In this document: in pieces, positions 44,074 through 53,582 of the stretch
Position numbering within the stretch: the stretch's first letter is position 1
How the letters are laid out: every line of letters starts with the position of its first letter
Assembly: GCA_020635855.1 (NCBI GenBank)
Contig: JACJYZ010000004.1
Span: 248,001-312,000, forward strand
Reading direction: 5' to 3'
DNA length: 64,000 bases
Source of the DNA: Flavobacteriales bacterium
Lineage (GTDB): Bacteria > Bacteroidota > Bacteroidia > JACJYZ01
Made by a program: the position numbers and the translations under genes
The notes under the pieces: model-generated
The model's database searches: none
Seen by the model: only the letters and a program-made list of their open reading frames with translations
What the model was told of the DNA's origin: nothing

Positions 44074-47000
44074 ATGAGCCTATTCAGACTCCTCCTTACG
44101 TTAGTTTTGTCAATTGTGTTCGGTTCTGTTGCCATTTCGCAAACCGAATTGAAGTGGGCCACACGCTATGCCGGCTCAGGAGCTGCGGTGGATCGCGCCG
44201 CAGACATGGTCATTGATGCCAGCGGCAATGTGTACGTAACAGGTACGGCCACGGGTTCGGGTTCGCCTAGCAGCTTGGACTACCTGACGGTCAAGTACAA
44301 CAATGCGGGTGTACAACAATGGGCCAAGTACTACAACGGCAGTGGGAATGGTCTTGACGAAGCCAGATCGATTGCAGTGGATGCCAGCGGCAATGTCTAT
44401 GTGACCGGAATGAGTTATGGCTCAGGCACAGATTATGACATCGTAACCATTAAGTACAACAGCGCCGGCACCCAGCAATGGTCGGCCCGCTACAACACAA
44501 TCTCTGCCAATTTGAAGGATGAAGGGTACGATGTGAAAGTGGATGGAAGCGGAAATGTTTACGTAACAGGCGCAGCCGTTCCATTTGCCCAAACAGAGAC
44601 CGATGTTGTCACCATCAAATACAACAGTTCAGGAACACAGCAATGGGCCACCACCTACGATGGCAATGGCAACGGAACCGGGGATGACGGCGGTTATGCG
44701 CTCGCCCTGGATGCAAGCGGTAATGTGTATGTAACCGGATTCAGTTACTGGAACGGTGCACAAGACTACAATGTGGTTACCCTCAAGTACAACAGTTCCG
44801 GTGCTCAGCAGTGGGCCTCGCAATACAACGGACCGGGCAGCGCCTACGACGCCGGTTTCGCCATCACCCTGGATGGAAGCAACAATGTGTACGTGGCGGC
44901 TCAGGCCCTGAAAGACGGTGTGATCAATTTCGATATCACCACCATCAAATACAACAATGCAGGCACCCAACAATGGGTGAAGCAGTTCGGCGGTGATGCT
45001 TCCGACATTGACAAACCCAATGACATCAAGGTGGATGCCAGCAACAACGTCTACGTAGTAGGAAAAGCGATCGGTACAGGTACCGGGGAAGATTACGCCA
45101 CACTGAAGTACACCTCCGCAGGTACCCTGAGCTGGAGCTCCATCTACAATGGCAGCGGCAACGGTTACGATGAAGCAAAGATGTTACAGATCGATCCGAA
45201 TGACGGAACCGTATATGTGACAGGTTACAGCAACAACGGTGCTTCTTCTGCAGATTATGTTACCTTGAAATATGATAATACCGACGGTAAGCAGCTCTGG
45301 AAAGTGGCCTATAACGGCCCTGACAATCTCTCCGACCAAGCTGTGGCACTTGCTGTGGACAATACCTACAACGTGTACGTTTCCGGATATAGTTTCGGCA
45401 CCAACACGACCACCAAAGAAGATTACGCCACGCTGAAATATTGCCAGTACAGCAGCAACATTTCAGGAAACGATACCATTTGTGCCGGTGACACCACCCA
45501 ACTGAGTGCTTCCGGAGGAACAACCTATAGCTGGAGTCCGAGCACCGGGCTGAGCGACCCAAACATCGCCAACCCCAAAGCGTTCCCCAGCGTGACCACC
45601 ACCTATGTGCTCACCGCTTCCAACAGCTACAATTGCACGGACATCGATTCCGTAACCATTTACGTAAACCCACTGCCCCAACCTACCATTACAGCCAGTG
45701 GCGACAGCAGCCTTTGCCAGGGTGAGCAACTCACACTAAGCACACAAAGCTTCGCATCTTACCTGTGGAGTTCCGGGAACACCACGTCATCCATTATCTC
45801 TGATACCACAGGGACCTTTACTGTGACCGTGGTTGATACCAACGGATGCACCAATACTTCCGCATCCTACAGCATGATCGTTCATCCGCTGCCGACGGTA
45901 AGCGCAGGTACCGATACCTCCCTCTGTATCGGCGATACCATTCAGTTGAATGCATCGGGGGCCACGAATTACGCATGGACACCTTCCACGGGTTTGAGCA
46001 GCACCACCATTGCAAACCCGTTGGCACATCCTGTCAGCACCATCAAGTATTATCTGACCGGCACCGATTCGGTTACCACATGTTTAAGCAAAGACACGAT
46101 TATGGTAACCGTAAATGCACTGCCGGTGATCACCGCCAGCAACGACACCAGCATTTGTCCGGGTGATACCGCCCAGTTACACGCCACCGGCGGTACCCAA
46201 TACCTGTGGACACCTTCAGGAACCTTAGATGACAACACCAGCTCCGATCCCAAGGCCGGGCCTGCGGCAACAACCACGTACTACCTGACCGTTACCGACA
46301 ACAACCAGTGTTCGCGTACAGAGAACGTGAAAGTAACCGTGTATCAAAAACCGGCACCGGTGATTTCACCCGCAGGTCCCATCGACAAATGCGAAGGAGA
46401 AAGCGTAACCCTTACATGCAACACATTCCCCAATTATCTTTGGAGCAACGGATCCACGTCCAAATCCATTACAACCGACAGCTCCGGCACATACAATGTA
46501 ACCGTTACCGATAGCAAAACCTGCTCGAATACTTCCTCGAACGTGGTTGTAACCATCCACCCCTTACCGGTTGTGGATGCAGGCATGAACGATACCATTT
46601 GCAAAGGTGACAGCATTCAACTGAATGCCACCGGTGCCGACAGTTACTCCTGGTCGCCCGGCACAGGACTGAGCAGCACCAAAATCAGCAACCCGAAAAC
46701 CAGCCCGCCCAGCACCATCACCTACACGGTCACCGGTTCCGTTATGTTCGGTAGCCTGACATGCAAGAATACCGATCAGGTTTCGGTGAAAGTGAATAAC
46801 CTGCCGACTGTTGCAACAAGCAATGACACGGCGGTCTGCCTGGGAGAATCCGCCAACCTGAATGCTTCGGGTGGAGTCAATTTCTCCTGGTCGCCAACCG
46901 GTTCCCTTGACAATCCCAATATCAGCAACCCGGTTGCCACACCCACCGCTACCACCACCTACACGGTGACAGTGCAAGACACAAATTCATGTGCGAATAC

Positions 47001-48204
47001 CGGAACCGTAAAAGTGACCATTTACCCGCTGCCGACCCTTAATGTGGGTTCGGATATCGACTTTTGTGAGGGTGATTCCGCTAAGCTGACCGTAACCAAC
47101 GGTGCATCATATCTATGGAGTACTGGTGCAACCACGCAATCCATTACGGTAAAAACAACCGGCACATACAGTGTAACGGTTACCGATAACCACAGCTGCA
47201 GCAACTCCGCTTCGGTGAATGTTACCGTACACCCGAACCCGGTGGCCGATGCCGGTACGGACCAGAAAATCTGCCGTGGAACCAGCACACAACTCACTGC
47301 CACGGGAGGAGATCAGTACCTGTGGTATCCTTCCGATGTGTTGGATAATGCCAATATTGCCAGCCCAACAGCAACACCCACGAAAGCAATCACCCTTTTT
47401 ATCGTTACCGTCACAAACTCAACAACCGGATGCAGCAGCACCGATACCGTGAGCATCACAGCCAATACCCTTACGGGTGCAGATGCCGGACCGAATAAAA
47501 GCATTTGCCCGGGAGACAGTACACAGCTGAATGCATCAGGTGGAGACGTGTATTCCTGGACACCGGTTGCCGGATTGGATGATCCCAACGCCTCAAACCC
47601 AAAGGCATCACCTGCAAGCACCACCTGGTACTATGTATTGGTAACCAACAGCACCACGGCAGGATGTAAAACCGATTCAGCAAAGATCACCGTGTATCCC
47701 ACGCCATCCATAGATGCCGGTTCTACTACAACGGTTATCAAGGGAGACAGCACCCAACTGCAACTGATGGGTGATCTGACTGGAGCCACCATTCTCTGGA
47801 CACCCTCCACATGGTTGAGTGCAGTGGACATTGCAGACCCCTGGTCGAAACCAACCGAAACCATTACCTACCATGTTAGCGTAATAAGTGCAAATGGATG
47901 TCCGGCATCTGACAGCGTGACCATCGAGATCACGATTCCGAAACTTGTGCCGGAGGGAATTTCACCCAACCAGGATGGCAAGAATGACACATGGAAACTT
48001 GATTTCGTACAAACCCTTTACCCCAATGCAATTGTCGAAGTATACGACAGATGGGGACTCCGTGTCTTCTATTCCAAAGGATACCCCAAAGAATGGGACG
48101 GCACTTATGAAGAAAAACCCCTGCCGAGCGGCACATATTACTATATCATCAATCTTGGAGATGGTTCAGAACCCATGACCGGACCGCTCACCATCATTAG
48201 ATAG
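44074..48204 (+). CDS. Giant SBBP-repeat surface protein with type B T9SS domain
   Basis: 1376 residues from the ATG at 44074; a TTG four codons earlier is less likely. The signal peptide is LLLTLVLSIVFGSVAIS. Residues about 20-470 hold SBBP-type propeller repeats (VDASGNVYVTG, then DYVTLKYN and G-x-QQW). Residues about 475-1290 hold repeated cysteine-bearing Ig/PKD-like modules (ICPGDTAQLHATGGTQYLW, LCIGDTIQLNASGATNYAW). The C-terminus is a type B domain (VPEGISPNQDGKNDTWKLDF through MTGPLTIIR). A PorP/SprF gene follows 12 bp later, so this is a second secreted surface protein with its own partner. An adhesin role is inference. Confidence 0.92.
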   Translation: MSLFRLLLTLVLSIVFGSVAISQTELKWATRYAGSGAAVDRAADMVIDASGNVYVTGTATGSGSPSSLDYLTVKYNNAGVQQWAKYYNGSGNGLDEARSIAVDASGNVYVTGMSYGSGTDYDIVTIKYNSAGTQQWSARYNTISANLKDEGYDVKVDGSGNVYVTGAAVPFAQTETDVVTIKYNSSGTQQWATTYDGNGNGTGDDGGYALALDASGNVYVTGFSYWNGAQDYNVVTLKYNSSGAQQWASQYNGPGSAYDAGFAITLDGSNNVYVAAQALKDGVINFDITTIKYNNAGTQQWVKQFGGDASDIDKPNDIKVDASNNVYVVGKAIGTGTGEDYATLKYTSAGTLSWSSIYNGSGNGYDEAKMLQIDPNDGTVYVTGYSNNGASSADYVTLKYDNTDGKQLWKVAYNGPDNLSDQAVALAVDNTYNVYVSGYSFGTNTTTKEDYATLKYCQYSSNISGNDTICAGDTTQLSASGGTTYSWSPSTGLSDPNIANPKAFPSVTTTYVLTASNSYNCTDIDSVTIYVNPLPQPTITASGDSSLCQGEQLTLSTQSFASYLWSSGNTTSSIISDTTGTFTVTVVDTNGCTNTSASYSMIVHPLPTVSAGTDTSLCIGDTIQLNASGATNYAWTPSTGLSSTTIANPLAHPVSTIKYYLTGTDSVTTCLSKDTIMVTVNALPVITASNDTSICPGDTAQLHATGGTQYLWTPSGTLDDNTSSDPKAGPAATTTYYLTVTDNNQCSRTENVKVTVYQKPAPVISPAGPIDKCEGESVTLTCNTFPNYLWSNGSTSKSITTDSSGTYNVTVTDSKTCSNTSSNVVVTIHPLPVVDAGMNDTICKGDSIQLNATGADSYSWSPGTGLSSTKISNPKTSPPSTITYTVTGSVMFGSLTCKNTDQVSVKVNNLPTVATSNDTAVCLGESANLNASGGVNFSWSPTGSLDNPNISNPVATPTATTTYTVTVQDTNSCANTGTVKVTIYPLPTLNVGSDIDFCEGDSAKLTVTNGASYLWSTGATTQSITVKTTGTYSVTVTDNHSCSNSASVNVTVHPNPVADAGTDQKICRGTSTQLTATGGDQYLWYPSDVLDNANIASPTATPTKAITLFIVTVTNSTTGCSSTDTVSITANTLTGADAGPNKSICPGDSTQLNASGGDVYSWTPVAGLDDPNASNPKASPASTTWYYVLVTNSTTAGCKTDSAKITVYPTPSIDAGSTTTVIKGDSTQLQLMGDLTGATILWTPSTWLSAVDIADPWSKPTETITYHVSVISANGCPASDSVTIEITIPKLVPEGISPNQDGKNDTWKLDFVQTLYPNAIVEVYDRWGLRVFYSKGYPKEWDGTYEEKPLPSGTYYYIINLGDGSEPMTGPLTIIR
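44215..45450 (+). repeat. In-gene tandem repeats of about 162-168 bp (SBBP units)
   Basis: Similar GATGSMAGC-type starts of the repeat core occur at 44215, 44380, 44542, 44710, 44872 and 45034, spaced 165, 162, 168, 162 and 162 bp. They encode diverged SBBP units. Such in-frame units can recombine to change protein length. Confidence 0.8.
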
Positions 48205-48216
48205 AGACAGCAAAGT

Positions 48217-49134
48217 ATGAAGGCACTTAGATATTTGATACCGGCGGTGGTGGCATTTGGTTTGGCCGTCCCGGCTACAGCACAGCAATTGGGAAGCTAC
48301 ACCCAATACATGCTCAATCCTTACTCCATCAACCCAGGCGCAGCCGGATCCAAAGATTATTACCAACTCAGGCTGCATTACCGCAATCAATGGGTGGGTA
48401 TCACCGACTCCCCGAAAACATATTCATTAAGCTATTTCGGGAGAAAGCCAAAAAATGAAAGGACCGGCCTGGGTGTAACCGTGTTCAGCGATAAAACAGG
48501 CCCCAGCAGCCGAACCGGATTTCAAGGCACGTATACCCACCACCTCAAACTGGGTGAGAACCTGAAGCTCGGACTCGGACTCGGACTTGGCATGGTGAAC
48601 TACAGCATCAACACCGGCGATATCTACGTGAAGGACAAGGACGACCTGGTCTTTACCAACGGCAAACTCACAACCACTCAACCCGACGGGTCTTTCGGTG
48701 CATACATGTACAGCCAGAAATTCTACCTGGGCTTTTCCGTACAACAACTGCTGGCAAGTAAACTCAACTGGGCCTATACCAACAGCAAAATGGCGGGTCA
48801 CCAATTCATCATGGCCGGTTATAAGTTCAAGGTGAAGGATAAAATGATTATCGAGCCCTCCGTACTTGTGCGTCACGTGAAGCCGGTACCCATGCAGTTG
48901 GATATGGGCATCACCTTCGACTACATGGACCGTGTGAAGTTCGGCGCCCAATACAGAACCAAAGATGCGGTTGCCATTATCGTCGGATACAACCTGAAAC
49001 GCAAATTGTATTTCGGGTATTCATACGACATGATCAACTCGGCACTGAAGTCGTATACCTCAGGCACCCATGAGATCATGCTCAGCTATCGGCTGGTTAA
49101 GATTGAAGAGGAAGAGTCGCAAATGACCTATTAG
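48217..49134 (+). CDS. PorP/SprF-family outer-membrane protein
   Basis: 305 residues with a signal peptide (LIPAVVAFGLAVPATAQ). It opens with the family motif QLGSYTQYMLNPYSINPGAAG and continues with beta strands (LGLGLGLGMVNYSINTG). It lies 12 bp after the SBBP surface-protein gene. Its sequence differs clearly from the other PorP/SprF protein in the window, consistent with each serving its own type B substrate. Confidence 0.93.
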   Translation: MKALRYLIPAVVAFGLAVPATAQQLGSYTQYMLNPYSINPGAAGSKDYYQLRLHYRNQWVGITDSPKTYSLSYFGRKPKNERTGLGVTVFSDKTGPSSRTGFQGTYTHHLKLGENLKLGLGLGLGMVNYSINTGDIYVKDKDDLVFTNGKLTTTQPDGSFGAYMYSQKFYLGFSVQQLLASKLNWAYTNSKMAGHQFIMAGYKFKVKDKMIIEPSVLVRHVKPVPMQLDMGITFDYMDRVKFGAQYRTKDAVAIIVGYNLKRKLYFGYSYDMINSALKSYTSGTHEIMLSYRLVKIEEEESQMTY

Positions 49135-49146
49135 CGAAACAACCTG

Positions 49147-49175
49147 TTTCAGTTCTATTTTTTCCCGTAACTTTG
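49147..49175 (+). promoter_or_regulatory. Probable promoter of korAB (TTTC-17 nt-TAACTTTG)
   Basis: TAACTTTG at 49168-49175 matches TAnnTTTG. TTTC at 49147-49150 is a near match to the TTTG -33 box with a 17-nt spacer. The leader of about 70 nt contains a 7-bp hairpin CCTGCAG-CGTTTT-CTGCAGG (49180-49199). Confidence 0.48.
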
Positions 49176-49253
49176 CGCTCCTGCAGCGTTTTCTGCAGGG
49201 ACAACCAAACAGCCTAGTACGTGCGTGATCCGCACACCTTATTTCTATAATAC

Positions 49254-51095
49254 ATGAGCAAGAGCCCTGCCACCGAACTTGAAAGGGTTGTCATTCGCTT
49301 CGCGGGTGATTCAGGCGATGGAATGCAACTCACCGGTTCCCAGTTTTCATTCACCTCTGCGCTGATCGGGAACGACCTGGCCACATTCCCCGACTTTCCA
49401 GCGGAAATCCGCGCTCCACAGGGAACCGTGGAAGGCGTATCCGGCTTTCAGGTACAGATCGGTAAGGTGGATGTACTCACCCCGGGAGATGAAGCGGATG
49501 TACTCGTAGCCATGAACCCGGCTGCCCTGAAATCAAACCTCAAATGGGTGCGCAAAGGCGGTAACATCATCGTGGATGTAGATGCCTTTGAAACACGCAA
49601 CATCGAGAAAGCCGGTTTTAAGGAAAACCCCCTCACCGGTACCCTCCTCAGTGAATATCACGTGATTGAAGCCCCCATCACCACCCTCACCAAAAGCGCC
49701 CTGGAAGGAGCCGGTCTCGACAACAAGAGCGTGGTAAGATGTAAGAACATGTTTGCCCTGGGCATCATGTACTGGCTGTTCAGCCGGTCCATGGACCAGA
49801 CCATCCACTTCCTGGAAACCAAGTTCAAAAAGAAACCCGAACTCGCCGAAGCCAACGTGAAAGTGCTTCGCGCAGGTTACTATTATGCCGAAACGGTGGA
49901 AGCACTCGCCTCCACCTTCGATGTACCCTCAGCTGAAATCGAACCCGGCATCTACCGGCACATTTCCGGAAATACCGCTACGGCTTGGGGACTGATGGCC
50001 GCTGCCGAGAAAATGAACCGGCAGTTGTTCCTCGGTTCTTACCCTATCACACCCGCTTCGGATATCCTCCATGAATTGGCCAAGCACAAACAACTGAACG
50101 TGCTGACCGTGCAGGCCGAAGACGAAATCGCCGCCGTATGTTCGGCCATCGGAGCCACTTATGCAGGCAGCATCGGCGTAACCACCTCCGCAGGCCCGGG
50201 CATCGCCCTGAAAGGCGAAGCCATCGGTCTGGCAGGTATCACCGAACTGCCCCTGGTAGTTGTGGATGTACAACGCGGTGGCCCTTCTACCGGACTTCCG
50301 ACCAAAACCGAACAAGCCGACCTGAACATGGCCCTTTACGGCCGCAACAGCGACAACCCCATCATTATCGTGGCTCCGTGCACACCATCCGATTGCTTCA
50401 CTATGGGATATGAAGCCGTTCGCCTGGCACACGAGCATGCCACACCCGCCATGATCCTGTCCGACGGCTACCTCGCCAACGGATCCGAACCCTGGAAGTT
50501 CCCTGCCATGAAAGACCTGGCAGACATCACTCCCATGGTGGCAAAAGACAACGGAGGCGAATACCTACCCTACCTGCGTGACCCCGAAAAGCTGGCCCGG
50601 TACCTGGCATTCCCCGGTACACCCGGCATGGAACACCGCATCGGCGGACTCGAAAAACAAGACGTGACCGGTCATGTATCATACGATCCGGAAAACCACG
50701 AGAAAATGGTGAAGCTGCGTTGCGAGAAGGTAGCACGCGTAGCCAATTACATTCCGTTGCAGGAAGTGAGCGGCGCCGACAAGGGCGATGTGCTGGTGGT
50801 CGGATGGGGTGGAACATACGGCTCCCTCCAAACCGCCGTGGAAAGATTGCAGGCCGCAGGCAAGTCGGTCAGTCATACCCATTTCAGATACATCAACCCG
50901 CTTCCACGCAATACCAAAGAGATACTGGGTGCTTTCAAATCCATCCTGGTATGCGAACTCAACATGGGGCAATTCGCCAATTACCTGCGCACCCTTTTCC
51001 CGGAACTTCCGGTGAGAAGCTATACCAAAATCCAGGGCCTCCCCTTCACCGTTTCCGAAGTACAGGGAGCCATCGAACAAGAGTTATCACGCTAA
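49254..51095 (+). CDS. korA: 2-oxoacid:acceptor oxidoreductase alpha subunit (2-oxoglutarate:ferredoxin type)
   Basis: 613 residues. The N-terminal gamma-like domain (about 8-190, VVIRFAGDSGDGMQLTGSQF, then PAEIRAPQGTVEGVSGFQVQ) is fused to the pyrimidine-binding alpha domain (about 200-613, LGSYPITPASDILHELA; TTSAGPGIALKGEAIG; VQRGGPSTGLPTKTEQADLN). With KorB it oxidises 2-oxoglutarate to succinyl-CoA with ferredoxin as acceptor. Substrate specificity is taken from the family and is not proven by residues. korB follows after 10 bp. Confidence 0.9.
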   Translation: MSKSPATELERVVIRFAGDSGDGMQLTGSQFSFTSALIGNDLATFPDFPAEIRAPQGTVEGVSGFQVQIGKVDVLTPGDEADVLVAMNPAALKSNLKWVRKGGNIIVDVDAFETRNIEKAGFKENPLTGTLLSEYHVIEAPITTLTKSALEGAGLDNKSVVRCKNMFALGIMYWLFSRSMDQTIHFLETKFKKKPELAEANVKVLRAGYYYAETVEALASTFDVPSAEIEPGIYRHISGNTATAWGLMAAAEKMNRQLFLGSYPITPASDILHELAKHKQLNVLTVQAEDEIAAVCSAIGATYAGSIGVTTSAGPGIALKGEAIGLAGITELPLVVVDVQRGGPSTGLPTKTEQADLNMALYGRNSDNPIIIVAPCTPSDCFTMGYEAVRLAHEHATPAMILSDGYLANGSEPWKFPAMKDLADITPMVAKDNGGEYLPYLRDPEKLARYLAFPGTPGMEHRIGGLEKQDVTGHVSYDPENHEKMVKLRCEKVARVANYIPLQEVSGADKGDVLVVGWGGTYGSLQTAVERLQAAGKSVSHTHFRYINPLPRNTKEILGAFKSILVCELNMGQFANYLRTLFPELPVRSYTKIQGLPFTVSEVQGAIEQELSR

Positions 51096-51105
51096 GCATA
51101 CATCC

Positions 51106-52137
51106 ATGCCAGACCCGATCGTAGATACCCCCGTAACCCTCACCAAGAAGGATTTTGCCAGTGACCAGTTGGTAAGATGGTGCCCCGGTTGCGGCGACTA
51201 TGCCATCCTATCAGCGGTGCAGGCCGCCCTGCCCGAACTGGGACAGAAAAAGGAAGATCTCGTTTTCGTTTCAGGTATCGGTTGCTCTTCGCGATTCCCA
51301 TACTACATGAGCACATATGGGTTTCACAGCATCCACGGCCGTGCACCCGCCATCGCCATGGGCGTGAAACTCGCCAATCCGGAACTCTCCGTTTGGGAGA
51401 TCACCGGCGACGGTGATGCCATGGCCATCGGCGGCAACCATTTCATCCATGCCCTGCGCCGCAACATCGACATCAACATCCTGCTCTTTAACAACGAAAT
51501 TTACGGTCTCACAAAAGGACAGTATAGTCCGACCTCACAAACCGGGCTCGTCACCAAATCAACCCCGTACGGCGCGGTGGAAACGCCTTTTCTTGTTGGT
51601 GAATTGGCCCTCGGCGCCAAAGCGAGCTTCTTTGCCCGCACCATTGACACCAACCCCAAGCTGATGACGAAGATCTTCGTGGAGTCGGCCAGGTTCAAGG
51701 GCACTTCGCTCATTGAGATCCTGCAAAACTGCGTGATCTTCAACGACAAGGTGCATGGCCTCATCACCAACCGCGAAACAGCCGACGACATGCAGCTGCA
51801 CCTGGAACATGGACAACCCATGATCTTCGGAAAAGACAAGAACAAAGGCATCCGCCTGAACGGACTGAAACTTGAAGTGGTGACCATCGGCGAGAACGGC
51901 ATCACGGAAAATGATATCCTTGTACACGACGCGAAAGAAGCCGATCCCACCCTGCACCTGATGCTCGTTCGCATGGCGCCCCCGGTATTCCCGATGGCGC
52001 TGGGCATCATACGCGCGGTGGAAACCACCACTTTCGGAGAACGCCTGCAAATACAGAAAGAAGAAGCCGTGAAGAAAGCGAAGATCCGCAACATGGATGA
52101 GCTCCTCAACAGCGGCGAGACCTGGGAGATTAAGTAA
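51106..52137 (+). CDS. korB: 2-oxoacid:ferredoxin oxidoreductase beta subunit
   Basis: 343 residues. TPP-binding subunit with WCPGCGDYAILSAVQAALPE, GIGCSSRFPYYMSTYGFHSI and the TPP/Mg motif GDGDAMAIGGNHFIHALRRN ... NN. The Fe-S cluster cysteines expected of the two-subunit enzymes are partly seen in the CPGCGD region. It ends with a strong terminator 28 bp downstream, so korAB is a compact operon. Confidence 0.93.
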   Translation: MPDPIVDTPVTLTKKDFASDQLVRWCPGCGDYAILSAVQAALPELGQKKEDLVFVSGIGCSSRFPYYMSTYGFHSIHGRAPAIAMGVKLANPELSVWEITGDGDAMAIGGNHFIHALRRNIDINILLFNNEIYGLTKGQYSPTSQTGLVTKSTPYGAVETPFLVGELALGAKASFFARTIDTNPKLMTKIFVESARFKGTSLIEILQNCVIFNDKVHGLITNRETADDMQLHLEHGQPMIFGKDKNKGIRLNGLKLEVVTIGENGITENDILVHDAKEADPTLHLMLVRMAPPVFPMALGIIRAVETTTFGERLQIQKEEAVKKAKIRNMDELLNSGETWEIK

Positions 52138-52164
52138 CACACAACGTTACTTTTTTGCATGCCC

Positions 52165-52194
52165 GCGGTGTTTCCGGACACCGCCGAATTTTTT
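52165..52194 (+). terminator. Rho-independent terminator of korAB
   Basis: A perfect 7-bp stem (GCGGTGT / ACACCGC) with a TTCCGG loop, followed by CGAA and six T's (52189-52194). It also argues that the next gene starts at 52209 and not at the upstream 52155. Confidence 0.72.
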
Positions 52195-52208
52195 CTTTAC
52201 TTGCAGTC

Positions 52209-53579
52209 ATGGACAACCCCACCCATCAACCCCTTCACTGCGTAGCCATCGTAGGTGGTGCCGTATCCGGCGCAGAAGCAGCTCATCAACTTTCACAACG
52301 CGGTATTGAGGTGGTGGTGTTTGACCAGGCCACACTGCCCTACGGTAAAATCGAAGACGGACTTCCGAAGTGGCATGTGAAGTTGCGCGACAAGGAAGAG
52401 GCGGCCATCAACGAAAAGATCGGCCACCCCCTGGTGCGCTTCGTGCCCAACACAAGGCTCGGACAAGACATCGGCTTCACAGACCTGGTACAAAACTGGG
52501 GCTTCAGCGCCGTGCTGCTTGCCAACGGCGCCTGGAAAGACCGCCCCCTCCAGATCCCCGGCATCGAACGTTTCGACGGTACCGGTCTCTACTACCAGAA
52601 CGCACTCAGCCATTGGTTCAACCACTACCATGAGCCGGGCTACAACGGCAAAACGTTTGAGATCCGCGACAACGCCGTGATCATCGGTGGCGGACTCGCC
52701 AGCATCGATATGGCCAAGCTGGTGATGATGGAACTGGTACAGAAAGCCCTTGCCGAACGTTCCATCAAAACCGATACACTGGAACTGGAACGCGGCATCG
52801 ACAAGGTGCTGGAAAAACATGACCTGAAGTTCGAAGACCTCGGCCTGAAAGGTTGCACCCTCTTCTACAGGAGGCGCAAAATAGACATGCCGCTCACACC
52901 CTCTCCTACCGATACCCCGGAACAACTGGAGAAAGCGCAGTCGGTAAGGGTGAAGGTCCTGGAAAATGCACGCAGCAAGTTTTTCTTTCATTTCAGGGAA
53001 TGTTGTGTTCCGGTTGGATTAACGGAAGACAACGGACACCTCACCGGCATCGTCTTCCGCGAAACAAAACCAGACGGCGACCGCGTGGTGGAGTTAGAAG
53101 GATCCGATTTTACTTTCCCTACCTCACTCGTGATCTCTTCCATCGGCAGCATCCCCGAGCCGATTCCGGGTGTGCCCATGGACGGACAAACCTATCGCAT
53201 CGCCGACCCGCAGTGCTGCCGCATCGACGGCTTTGAGCACGTGTTCGCTCTGGGTAATGCGGTCACAGGTCGCGGCAACATCAAGGAATCTTTCCAGCAT
53301 GGGCGCCAGATCAGCCTGCGCGTGATGGACGATTTCCTCGCAGGGTCATCCGACGACTACGAAGATGTGTTCCGCATCAAATCCAACCAGGCCAACATCG
53401 GTGTGGACCACCTGATCTCTTTTCTGGATACATCCACCGCCATCTCCCCGGAAGCCTACCAGGCACTTTCCGAAAAGGTGAAAGTCCGCCAGCAAAGTGT
53501 AGGCTATCACGGCAACTACAACCAATGGGTGGAAGAACACCTGCCTGTACGTTTGGAAAAACTGACGGGGCACGAATAG
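52209..53579 (+). CDS. FAD/NAD(P)-dependent oxidoreductase (glutamate synthase small-subunit / ferredoxin-NADP reductase-like)
   Basis: 456 residues. The first dinucleotide site is HCVAIVGGAVSGAEAAHQLS, the second NAVIIGGGLASIDMAKL, and the late FAD loop is FEHVFALGNAVTGRGNIKES. It resembles adrenodoxin-reductase / GltD-type flavoproteins without their N-terminal Fe-S domain. It follows korAB, so it may pass electrons between NAD(P)H and the ferredoxin used by KorAB; this is inference. The ATG at 52209 was chosen because the terminator lies in the open extension before it. Confidence 0.82.
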   Translation: MDNPTHQPLHCVAIVGGAVSGAEAAHQLSQRGIEVVVFDQATLPYGKIEDGLPKWHVKLRDKEEAAINEKIGHPLVRFVPNTRLGQDIGFTDLVQNWGFSAVLLANGAWKDRPLQIPGIERFDGTGLYYQNALSHWFNHYHEPGYNGKTFEIRDNAVIIGGGLASIDMAKLVMMELVQKALAERSIKTDTLELERGIDKVLEKHDLKFEDLGLKGCTLFYRRRKIDMPLTPSPTDTPEQLEKAQSVRVKVLENARSKFFFHFRECCVPVGLTEDNGHLTGIVFRETKPDGDRVVELEGSDFTFPTSLVISSIGSIPEPIPGVPMDGQTYRIADPQCCRIDGFEHVFALGNAVTGRGNIKESFQHGRQISLRVMDDFLAGSSDDYEDVFRIKSNQANIGVDHLISFLDTSTAISPEAYQALSEKVKVRQQSVGYHGNYNQWVEEHLPVRLEKLTGHE

Positions 53580-53582
53580 ATC

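Noticed and set aside
44215..45450. Regular spaced repeats considered as a CRISPR array
   Set aside because: The units are over 160 bp, diverged and in one long reading frame encoding SBBP repeats.
49180..49199. CCTGCAG-CGTTTT-CTGCAGG hairpin considered as the terminator of the PorP/SprF gene
   Set aside because: It lies after the likely korA -7 box and has no T-run, so it is more likely leader structure or chance.
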